From IMG/VR virus record IMGVR_UViG_3300048837_000489, positions 1-52,785 of that record: a DNA stretch of 52,785 nucleotides, one strand, 5' to 3'. Of this stretch, positions 47,192 through 52,785 are shown piece by piece (position 1 is the first letter of the stretch; each line of letters starts with the position of its first letter). Source of the DNA: a virus. The notes beneath the pieces are model-generated. The model was not told the origin of the DNA and ran no database searches. It saw nothing but the letters and a program-made list of their open reading frames with translations. The translations under genes and the position numbers were made by a program.

Positions 47192-48225
47192 GCCGCTTCA
47201 CGTCCTTTCTTATGCTGCTCGTGTAACGCCTTTATTTTCTCAGGTGTAATATTTGGCAATTCCTTGAATCGCTCGAAATCAATCTCCGCATCCAATGCCA
47301 GTGCCTTGCACAAACCCAAATACTGCGGGAATTTGTCGCAGTATTCCTCGCTGGTAAATTCAGTCGGTTCGTCGAATGAAAGGACTTTGGGTGCGGATGT
47401 GCAGAAGAACCCGGACGAGCAGTTAGTCGCATTGCCGTTGCCGGTGTTGCCGTCGCCGGTGTTGCCGTAGCCGGTGTTGCGGTTGCCGGTGTTGCCGTCG
47501 CCGGTGTTGCCGTCGCCGGTGTTGCCGTAGCCGGTGTTGCGGTTGCCGGTGTTGCCGTCGCCGGTGTTGCCGTAGCCGGTGTTGCCGTCGCCGGTGTTGC
47601 CGTAGCCGGTGTTGCGGTTGCCGGTGTTGCCGTCGCCGGTGTTGCCGTAGCCGGTGTTGCGGTTGCCGGTGTTGCCGTAGCCGGTGTTGCCGTCGCCGGT
47701 GTTGCGGTTGCCGGTGTTGCGGTTGCCGGTGTTGCCGTAGCCGGTGTTGCGGTTGCCGGTGTTGCCGTCGCCGGTGTTGCGGTTGCCGGTGTTGCCGTAG
47801 CCGGTGTTGCCGTCGCCGGTGTTGCGGTTGCCGGTGTTGCCGTCGCCGGTGTTGCCGTAGCCGGTGTTGCGGTTGCCGGTGTTGCCGTCGCCGGTGTTGC
47901 CGTAGCCGGTGTTGCGGTTGCCGACAATTCTCAGTTCTTCCACCAAGCGAATACGCTTGCATACTCGCTTGTGATCTGCTCCTGGTTTCGTCGGCAGGTC
48001 GAGAATCTGCTCCGCTTCAACTTTCCAGATTCGTGTTTCATGGTCGCTGCAGTAGGCCCACGGCCCGCTGGGATGGTCACAGAAGTGGAAGCCCGCACCG
48101 CACAATGCAATCTCGCCTTCGTGTTCATGCCACTCGCCGGGCGTGAATTGAAAGTTCAGACATTGAATGTCTTTGTTGGTGGCTTTATAGCCGGTCATTC
48201 GTTCGATGAATTTTTTTCCGCTCAT
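47188..48225 (-). CDS. DUF7666-like protein with 32 tandem pentapeptide-like NTG repeats
   Basis: 345 residues. N-terminal 100 residues follow the phage DUF7666 pattern (GYKATNKDIQCLNFQFTPGEWHEHEGEIALCGAGFHFCD). From about residue 100 there are 32 five-residue units of the form NTGxx in which xx is NR, YG or DG. After that GFFCTSAPKVLSFDEPTEF closes the repeat, followed by a helical C-terminal domain. The repeat is coded by an almost identical 15-bp DNA unit (47442-47924). A beta-helix is expected. The family occurs in phages; its role is unknown. Confidence 0.8.
   Translation of the reverse strand: MSGKKFIERMTGYKATNKDIQCLNFQFTPGEWHEHEGEIALCGAGFHFCDHPSGPWAYCSDHETRIWKVEAEQILDLPTKPGADHKRVCKRIRLVEELRIVGNRNTGYGNTGDGNTGNRNTGYGNTGDGNTGNRNTGDGNTGYGNTGNRNTGDGNTGNRNTGYGNTGNRNTGNRNTGDGNTGYGNTGNRNTGYGNTGDGNTGNRNTGYGNTGDGNTGYGNTGDGNTGNRNTGYGNTGDGNTGDGNTGNRNTGYGNTGDGNTGNGNATNCSSGFFCTSAPKVLSFDEPTEFTSEEYCDKFPQYLGLCKALALDAEIDFERFKELPNITPEKIKALHEQHKKGREAA
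47442..47924 (-). repeat. 15-bp minisatellite, about 32 units
   Basis: Repeat of GGTGTTGCCG plus 5 bases on the plus strand (three variants: GTAGCC, GGTTGCC, GTCGCC). The units differ only at 2-3 positions, so the array is recently homogenised. It is in frame with the protein, so unit changes do not break the frame. All three minus-strand frames are open, which creates false long open frames. Confidence 0.9.
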
Positions 48226-48428
48226 GCCGCTTCCCGTCCTTTCCTTTGCTCACCATCCCGGTCAACCCGCTCCTGCACTTCCTGCCGGTGCACGGCGACT
48301 TCACGATCCGCGGCCACGCCGATCCGTGCCTTGCCGCTGCGAACGTCTAGGAGCGTGACGTAGATTGGCGAGCAGCCAGGTGGGGTGATGATGATGGTTT
48401 CGTTTTCGTGGCGAGTGAGAACTAACAT
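48222..48428 (-). CDS. csrA: CsrA/RsmA-type RNA-binding regulator
   Basis: 68 residues, MLVLTRHENETIIIT. L4, R6 and R48 (VHRQEV), which contact RNA, are present, with LLDVRSGKARIGVAADREVAVHR as the core. GGAGG lies 8 bases before the start. The C-terminal 12 residues are Arg/Glu-rich. CsrA binds GGA in hairpin loops to block translation. The leader carries such a hairpin (48511-48529), so self-control is likely. Overlaps the next gene by four bases. Confidence 0.9.
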   Translation of the reverse strand: MLVLTRHENETIIITPPGCSPIYVTLLDVRSGKARIGVAADREVAVHRQEVQERVDRDGEQRKGREAA

Positions 48429-48691
48429 TGCTAAACCCTCCGTAACAAATCGAAGTGAGCGGACCTACGGCGGCGCGAGAACAACTCGACACCGCCGGTT
48501 CAGTCCGTTTCGTCGGCTCCTTGCCGACGCATCCGATTAACTCACTCCGAGTTCCTAAGCATCCATGTAGCCGCGTCGTGCGTGACGGGGCGCAGTGCTT
48601 GGTTGAAAAGTTGCGGGCCGCTGTATCGATCAGCGTTTAACGAGCGTATGAAACTCGTGAGATTGCCAAACCTCCCACCCGCAAAGGTGAA
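48429..48691. other. 263-bp gap containing the csrA leader
   Basis: No gene in the gap. It holds the csrA ribosome-binding site, the GGA-loop hairpin at 48511-48529, and another GC-rich inverted repeat (CGGCGG...CCGCCG, about 48465-48498). No promoter match was found by eye. The rest shows no clear structure. Confidence 0.55.
48511..48529 (-). promoter_or_regulatory. Hairpin with AAGGA loop in csrA leader (CsrA-type site)
   Basis: CGTCGGC-AAGGA-GCCGACG on the minus strand: perfect 7-bp stem with GGA in the loop, 83 bases upstream of the csrA start. This is the usual CsrA recognition form. A second GGA lies in the ribosome-binding site. Confidence 0.7.
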
Positions 48692-49264
48692 CTACGATCT
48701 GCTTACAAATCGCCGAGGCGTTTCAAAGCCAAGTTCGGTTGTTTCGAGATGTTCAATTCGTCGCGTTTTGTGGTGACGGCGCGCCGACATTTGATTCAAG
48801 CTGTCCGGGTGAAGGTCGAATCGGAGAAGGCGGACAAGTTCGTGTTTTGTAATGTCACGAACAAATAAGCTTCCATCGCTTCGAAATCGTCCCCATTTAA
48901 TCTGGCTGTCATCTGGTGCGCGGCCGGTGAAAATCAAGACGCTCACGCCAAAGTGCCATACCGCTCGCATTGCTTTTCCGCCGACCATCATGAGCGACTT
49001 TTTGCCTTGCTTAGCTTGGAAAAACTGGTGCTGAAACCATAACGATTCGTGTTGAGAAGTCGTCAGGTTTGTGCTGAACGTCTTCACTTCCAGGAACATC
49101 ATGTAATTGATTTCTCGACTTCCAACCGAATCAATTTCTGGCTTATATCGGTGAATCACCCAATCAATATCACTGGCAACGAAGTGCTGCGAGCTAAGTT
49201 CAGGCTGGCAGCGAAGCCATGCTCCAAACGGTGAATCGTTGCCATCCCTCCGGTGAATTGTCAT
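48692..49264 (-). CDS. Putative PD-(D/E)XK-type nuclease, partner of methyltransferase
   Basis: 190 residues from ATG at 49264, sharing ATGA with the stop of the methyltransferase gene. Residues 30-65 contain FVASDIDWVIHRYK followed by NYMMFLEVKTFSTN, giving a D...ExK pair as in PD-(D/E)XK nucleases. It also has WFQHQFFQAKQGKK. The product may be a restriction endonuclease for the methyltransferase or an independent enzyme. Catalytic role is inferred from the motif only. Confidence 0.65.
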   Translation of the reverse strand: MTIHRRDGNDSPFGAWLRCQPELSSQHFVASDIDWVIHRYKPEIDSVGSREINYMMFLEVKTFSTNLTTSQHESLWFQHQFFQAKQGKKSLMMVGGKAMRAVWHFGVSVLIFTGRAPDDSQIKWGRFRSDGSLFVRDITKHELVRLLRFDLHPDSLNQMSARRHHKTRRIEHLETTELGFETPRRFVSRS

Positions 49265-50526
49265 TGAACCCTCCATACAACGATCTCTCGCGTTAATACC
49301 AAGCATTGCTTGGCGTCCTTCGCCCACTCAACCATTTGTGCGTTACATTGCTGGGATTCGTAGGGAACGCTGTATCGCATCTCCACTGGCAGCCTCACCG
49401 CTCGTAGCATGTCGCTGACGTGATCGATGAATTCGCGGTTGGGAGACTTCCACTGCGTTGGCTGGATGATGAGCGCGATGTACGCGCCGCTTAGCTTCTT
49501 AGCGAAGTCGCTAATGATGCCAGTCAGGGACTTGTTGAATTCGTCCAGCGGCATGTTTGCGAGGTCGGTTGGATCGTTGCTGTACTGGCCTTCCGCCTGC
49601 TTCCAATAAGGTGGATCGAGGTAGACGAGTTTCACATCTTTCCACTGCGGCGGTTTCGGTAGTCCGCTCGTTAAGTCGTGAGTGCGAATCTCTTTTTCGC
49701 GTTCCACGATTGGCTTGCGATCACTGACGAAGTATCGACGCAAACGCTTCTTGCAGATGTCAATAGTCGAGCCACCACCCGCGAACGGATCGACGACGAC
49801 ATCAAAAGGCGACGTGTAGAGATACAGCAAGTTATCGAGCCATCGCACTTCCGAATTGCCGAAGTGCGATGAGCCGGAAGTCTTCTCTTGCTGCTTCCAG
49901 ATGTTGTAGATGGGTGGCGTGAAGTCGGTCGCGTGTTCAGCGGCGGCGCGTTGAGGTTTGTTCGCTTTTTCCAGTTCTGTAAAAACCGAACAAACTTCGC
50001 TCAGTTGTGCCTTGCTGATGTTTTCGCTTTCCGCAATTTCATCAAGCGTCCAGCACGCGAGCCACTTATCGAAGATGCGATTATTCCGCTTCTCCTTCGT
50101 GTCCTTATCAATGCGCGACAACCACGAAGCAATTGTTGAATCGCTTACCGAAAGAATCTTGGCAAGCTGCTTCTTCTTCTCGCTGCGATCCTTCTCCGGC
50201 GTTCCGTTGTAAATCTTGAACGCCATGTCCTTCTTATCCGCTTGGCTTAATTGCAAGCCGTGCGTGGCGTTCGTCTCAATCGCCTTTTCGAGCAAGTCGG
50301 AATCGCTGGACGTCTTGACGATGATGGCTTCGATCTCATCGACGCCGTTCTTCTTATGAGCGGTCCAACGATGCCAGCCGTCGATTAATTCTTTGTTCTG
50401 GTTGACCGTGATCGGCGGAAGAACGCTAAGGTCTTCTGCATACTTCTGTACCGTGGTCGCGCTCGTTTCGATGCGCGGGTACAGGTCTTCACGAAATACA
50501 ACGTCGATGACCTTGATCTTGGCCAT
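49261..50526 (-). CDS. ParB/Srx-type domain fused to DNA adenine/cytosine N-methyltransferase
   Basis: 421 residues from ATG at 50526 (MAKIKVIDVVFRED). Residues 10-65 are a ParB/sulfiredoxin-like domain (LYPRIETSATTVQKYAEDLSVLPPITVNQNKELIDGWHRWTAHKKNG), followed by a helical HTH region. Residues 225-285 hold the SAM motif DPFAGGGST, and later YLDPPYW (motif IV). The C-terminal part is a beta-rich target recognition region. It modifies DNA. The nuclease gene overlaps its end, so a restriction-modification-type unit is possible. A promoter and operator lie upstream (50641-50670). Confidence 0.88.
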   Translation of the reverse strand: MAKIKVIDVVFREDLYPRIETSATTVQKYAEDLSVLPPITVNQNKELIDGWHRWTAHKKNGVDEIEAIIVKTSSDSDLLEKAIETNATHGLQLSQADKKDMAFKIYNGTPEKDRSEKKKQLAKILSVSDSTIASWLSRIDKDTKEKRNNRIFDKWLACWTLDEIAESENISKAQLSEVCSVFTELEKANKPQRAAAEHATDFTPPIYNIWKQQEKTSGSSHFGNSEVRWLDNLLYLYTSPFDVVVDPFAGGGSTIDICKKRLRRYFVSDRKPIVEREKEIRTHDLTSGLPKPPQWKDVKLVYLDPPYWKQAEGQYSNDPTDLANMPLDEFNKSLTGIISDFAKKLSGAYIALIIQPTQWKSPNREFIDHVSDMLRAVRLPVEMRYSVPYESQQCNAQMVEWAKDAKQCLVLTREIVVWRVQ

Positions 50527-50640
50527 AAGGCGCAATCCTTGCCGGTGAGAGTCACGCGACAACAGCCGAGAACGGCTAAGAGTCGCAGAAGCTTTTTTCA
50601 TTCGTCAGGCTTGGCTACCACACCAAACCCAACGCGAGCA

Positions 50641-50670
50641 AATGTACGCTAAAGCGTATCGGCAAGTCAA
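50641..50670 (-). promoter_or_regulatory. Promoter with repressor operator before methyltransferase gene
   Basis: Minus strand: -35 TTGACT (50665-50670), 18-bp spacer, -10 TACATT (50641-50646). The spacer contains TACGCT-AA-AGCGTA, a perfect 6-bp inverted repeat (within 50643-50661). The same motif recurs before the XRE gene. Repression by the XRE protein is likely. Confidence 0.65.
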
Positions 50671-50921
50671 GCCGTCTGGCGAGAATTTTTCTTTTTCATG
50701 CCAAGAATTTCATCGGCGGTCGTCTTGAGCGCTTCCGCTAGATTGGCTACCAGCCCGCCTCCAGGCATCTTTCGCCCGTTGATGGCATCGTTGATAGTCA
50801 TTACGCCGTAACCAGTTAGGTCGGCAAGTTCGCGCTGTGTCATGCCACGATCGGCCACCAGTCGCTTTAGATTGGCGGAGACAATGGCCTTGCGTTCTTC
50901 GTCGGTGAGCACAGTTGACAT
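50667..50921 (-). CDS. XRE-family (Cro/CI-type) repressor
   Basis: 84 residues, MSTVLTDEERKAIVSANLKRLVADRG. HTH: MTQRELADLTGYGVMTINDAINGR (about 28-51). Single-domain, no C-terminal dimerisation/peptidase domain. The ATG coincides with the expected transcription start of its promoter (see 50928-50955), so the transcript may be leaderless. Candidate master regulator of lysogeny. Confidence 0.85.
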   Translation of the reverse strand: MSTVLTDEERKAIVSANLKRLVADRGMTQRELADLTGYGVMTINDAINGRKMPGGGLVANLAEALKTTADEILGMKKKNSRQTA

Positions 50922-50927
50922 GCTCCC

Positions 50928-50955
50928 AGTGTACGATATAGCGTATAGAAAGCAA
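50928..50955 (-). promoter_or_regulatory. Promoter and operator of the XRE repressor gene
   Basis: Minus strand: -35 TTGCTT (50950-50955), 16-bp spacer, -10 TACACT (50928-50933). The spacer carries TACGAT-AT-AGCGTA (50930-50948 with flanks), related to the operator at 50643-50661 (12 of 14 bases the same). The layout is parallel in both promoters. Autoregulation is likely. Confidence 0.65.
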
Positions 50956-50959
50956 GAGA

Positions 50960-51019
50960 GACGAAGCGGGTGGTAGCCGGCGCTTCTGCGTGCCGGAGCC
51001 GTTAAGCTTCCGCTTCGTC
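50960..51019. repeat. 10-bp inverted repeat with internal hairpin
   Basis: GACGAAGCGG (50960-50969) and CCGCTTCGTC (51010-51019) pair perfectly around an inner CCGGC...GCCGG hairpin. It lies between divergent genes (XRE and 51058). A transcript would fold into a long stem-loop ending 38 bases before the plus-strand start codon. Confidence 0.6.
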
Positions 51020-51057
51020 ATCTCTTGACTGCTTCATCCCCTCACGGAGAATCTCAA

Positions 51058-51288
51058 ATGTCTGATCCTGCTGTCGTCCTTGCCGATGCCGTTCCCGATT
51101 CACCGCTAATCCGCCTTGCCAGCACTCACTTGCTGCACGCGCGGTCAACACCTACCGGCATCGAATTTGTCGTTGTGCAATGCTGGATCACCACTGAAAC
51201 AGCAGCCTTGATTGCCAATGACGATTCAATCGTCGAGAAACTCGTTAAGCGGATTCCTGCGGAAACTCCCGCTCCAGAATCTCCTTGA
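51058..51288 (+). CDS. Small plus-strand protein divergent from repressor
   Basis: 76 residues from ATG at 51058 with GGAGA upstream (MSDPAVVLADAVPDSPLIR). Mixed alpha/beta, ending PAETPAPESP. Position opposite the repressor recalls cro/cII-like genes, but no HTH is visible. Its end overlaps the minus-strand gene 51245-51439 by 44 bp. Confidence 0.65.
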   Translation: MSDPAVVLADAVPDSPLIRLASTHLLHARSTPTGIEFVVVQCWITTETAALIANDDSIVEKLVKRIPAETPAPESP

Positions 51289-51439
51289 CCATTTCCGAGC
51301 CAAGTACACTCGCCCCTGGCCGCAACATTTCATTGGGTCCAGTCCAAATTGCGGTCAGGCGGCTCCGGCTGCTGTCGTCGCCAAATAACATCGCGTTCAA
51401 CTCGGCTTCACGTGCCTCTCGGCTAACATTGTCCGCCAT
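51245..51439 (-). CDS. Small minus-strand protein near integrase
   Basis: 64 residues, MADNVSREAREAELNAMLFGDDSSR, with AGGAAAGGG upstream. Helical, acidic, no motif. Convergent with the 76-residue gene and overlapping it by 44 bp. Possible excisionase or regulatory partner of the integrase, but this is only from position. Confidence 0.55.
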   Translation of the reverse strand: MADNVSREAREAELNAMLFGDDSSRSRLTAIWTGPNEMLRPGASVLGSEMVKEILEREFPQESA

Positions 51440-51661
51440 AAATTACCCTTTCCTGTTGCACACCACTTACCCACCAACTATTGTTTAGCGTTATCGCATT
51501 TTTCCAGGGAAAATCGCTGTTTTCGCATAGTACCCCCAAGCACAATCTAGGAGTATTTAAGGGGTATTTCAGGACTTTGAGGACAGTTTGGACGCTGGTT
51601 CCACGGACGTTTTTTACAACCTACCTTTGGTTGTTAAGTTTCTTCTGTGGAGGTATTCCAA
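51440..51661. other. Integrase upstream region with candidate attP core
   Basis: No gene. ACAACC-TACCTTT-GGTTGT (51616-51634) is an inverted repeat with 6-bp arms around a 7-bp spacer, the form of a tyrosine recombinase core site. Upstream are three tandem 9-bp repeats with GGAC (51572, 51581, 51590) and two GTATTT copies (51553, 51564) that could be arm-type sites. An SD (GGAGG) for the integrase is at about 51650. Confidence 0.5.
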
Positions 51662-52573
51662 ATGTCCGATGTTTCTCTGCGTGATTTCTACAACCGTTAC
51701 TATCGGCCTATCCAACTCGCACAGGCGTCCTGCGACTGCAAAAAGCAGTATCTACAGAACATTCGGAAGGCAGACGACGCGGCAGGTGGAACTTGTCGCC
51801 TTTCCGATCTCTCCGATGACTTGCTCGCGCGGGTCTGCGGGCGATTGCTGTCCGAAGGTCGCTCACCGGCCACCGCGAACAAGGTCCGCTCCCAGTTGGT
51901 AGCGCTCTGGAACTTTGCCGCGCGGCGAGGGCTGGTTACGACTTGGCCAACTCTGCGGAAATATCGCGAGTACAAACGCGAGCCAACCGCCTGGACGCGC
52001 GAGCAACTTACCCGGCTCTTTGCGGTGGCCGCTTCCAGGAAGGGGTCCATCGGTCGCGTCCCGGCTTCACTCTGGTGGCTCACTCTGCTATCCCTGCTTT
52101 GGGACACCGGGCTGCGGATCGGCGCGGCGCTCCAACTCCGCTGGCAGCAAGTGGACTTTGAACGGGGGTATGTGCTGGCGCTCGCTGAACAACAAAAGCA
52201 GGGTGCGGACCAATGGTTCCGGCTGCATCCTGATACGTTGAAAATCCTTCGACTCCTTGAAGGCTACGCCACAGAGGGCTGCCAGGAGAAGGAAAACGGG
52301 CCGATATTCCGTTGGCCGCGCGCGATCTGCACGCTATGGAACGCCTACAAGGATTTGCTCACGGCGGCGGGATTACCGAACGGTCGCCGGGATAAGTTCC
52401 ATAGAATTCGCCGTTCCGTCGCCACGCACTACGAAGTTGCCGGGGGAAATGCTACGGAATTGCTGGGGCATTCGTGCCGCGCGGTGACGAAATCCTACCT
52501 GGACGCCACGATTACCGGGAAGGTTTGGGCGGCGGATTTATTGTTTCGGCCGGACGGGAGGGATTCCGCTTGA
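51662..52573 (+). CDS. int: Tyrosine recombinase / phage integrase
   Basis: 303 residues from ATG at 51662 (MSDVSLRDFYNRYYRP), GGAGG upstream; an earlier ATG at 51647 is possible. N-terminal SAM-like/core-binding domain to about 105. Catalytic domain: DTGLRIGAALQLRW (Arg), HRIRRSVATHY (H-x-x-R), LGHS (His), TKSYLD (Tyr nucleophile). It inserts or excises the phage at an attachment site. It lies on the plus strand, opposite to most genes. Confidence 0.9.
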   Translation: MSDVSLRDFYNRYYRPIQLAQASCDCKKQYLQNIRKADDAAGGTCRLSDLSDDLLARVCGRLLSEGRSPATANKVRSQLVALWNFAARRGLVTTWPTLRKYREYKREPTAWTREQLTRLFAVAASRKGSIGRVPASLWWLTLLSLLWDTGLRIGAALQLRWQQVDFERGYVLALAEQQKQGADQWFRLHPDTLKILRLLEGYATEGCQEKENGPIFRWPRAICTLWNAYKDLLTAAGLPNGRRDKFHRIRRSVATHYEVAGGNATELLGHSCRAVTKSYLDATITGKVWAADLLFRPDGRDSA

Positions 52574-52785
52574 TTCCGCCCCCATTGGGGTGTAGGGTGG
52601 TTTCCGATATTTCCTCCACTCCGGCGAATAGCAAGCGATGAACGCCACAACAGCCACCTACCCCTTCCCGTTGGCCGAAATTTGCTAGCCACCCGATAGC
52701 GGCATGGCTAGCCCGCGCCGTTTGGTATCTGCTGGCGGGATGGTGGAATTCTCCAACAACTCGGCCAACCCGTATGAGTCGCCGC
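52574..52785. other. Right edge: no secure gene
   Basis: After the integrase no convincing gene ends in the window. A short plus-strand frame from ATG 52704 (MASPRRLVSAGG) is open to the edge, 27 codons, with no ribosome-binding site that I can rely on. It may be the start of another gene, or nothing. Confidence 0.4.

Larger units (their letters stand above)
2291..52286. repeat. Dispersed 9-mer GCTGCCAGG (24 copies on both strands)
   Basis: Plus-strand orientation starts: 2853, 3485, 5650, 6444, 8717, 11328, 13142, 16091, 18863, 25528, 30854, 37497, 37808, 45428, 52278. Minus orientation (CCTGGCAGC on plus): 2291, 8287, 10470, 22525, 30898, 34889, 36059, 39942, 41931. About 0.4 copies are expected by chance. 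Copies fall in several reading frames (PGS, LAA, AAR, CQG, LPG) and one lies between genes (8717), so selection on protein cannot explain it. Counted by eye. Confidence 0.75.

Noticed and set aside
47442-47924. Possible CRISPR array
   Set aside because: Units are 15 bp without spacers and are in frame with a protein; no cas gene is nearby.
47232-47962. Long minus-strand open frames rich in Ala-Thr-Pro and Gln-His-Arg across the repeat array
   Set aside because: A 15-bp unit has no stop in any frame on that strand. The frame with a real N-terminal and C-terminal domain is 47188-48225.
1-52785. Retron, diversity-generating retroelement or known toxin-antitoxin pair
   Set aside because: I saw no reverse transcriptase motif and no TR/VR-type pair; the RHH protein has no toxin partner beside it.

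Overview
The window reads as most of the genome of a temperate tailed phage (or prophage) of a high-GC bacterium. The most specific host clue is a RimI-like acetyltransferase at 45747-46262 whose N-terminal block resembles the planctomycete form as I remember it. I therefore favour a planctomycete host (moderate confidence, not searched). The head, tail and replication proteins are diverged and are recognised from motifs and gene order only. Almost everything lies on the minus strand and is densely packed, with many 4-base start/stop overlaps, so transcription runs from right to left. The exceptions are a plus-strand fibre-like gene at 15714-16937, a small gene at 51058 and the integrase at 51662.

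Right end (48.2-52.8 kb): tyrosine integrase with a possible attP core just upstream; XRE repressor with two matching operator/promoter sites; a ParB-like/DNA methyltransferase gene overlapping a PD-(D/E)XK-like nuclease gene by 4 bases; and a phage csrA preceded by a hairpin carrying GGA in its loop. Replication and recombination (29.6-48.2 kb): pentapeptide-like repeat protein, small zinc-finger proteins, RimI, a DnaQ-type exonuclease, a RecT-like annealing protein, an SSB-like protein, a RecD2-like helicase, an ERCC4-type nuclease, a GIY-YIG nuclease, and a primase/SF3 helicase. These are followed by a 300-bp AT-rich segment full of AACTAGGGAC repeats, a candidate origin.

Lysis/accessory and fibres (20.7-29.5 kb): after a strong terminator come small membrane proteins, a papain-like protease, a tRNA-like gene with an enlarged anticodon loop, a LamG adhesin and repeat-rich fibre proteins. 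Packaging and virion (1-20.7 kb): terminase large subunit with an intein inside its Walker A motif, protease/scaffold, decoration protein, capsid, connectors, tail tube, tape-measure candidate, a gene pair joined by a likely -1 frameshift site, and finally a 1161-residue portal-2H phosphoesterase-MuF fusion placed unusually after the tail genes. The last gene runs off the left edge.

Overlaid on the whole window is a 9-bp motif, GCTGCCAGG, that I counted 24 times on the two strands (about 0.4 expected by chance). It sits in several reading frames and at least one intergenic gap.
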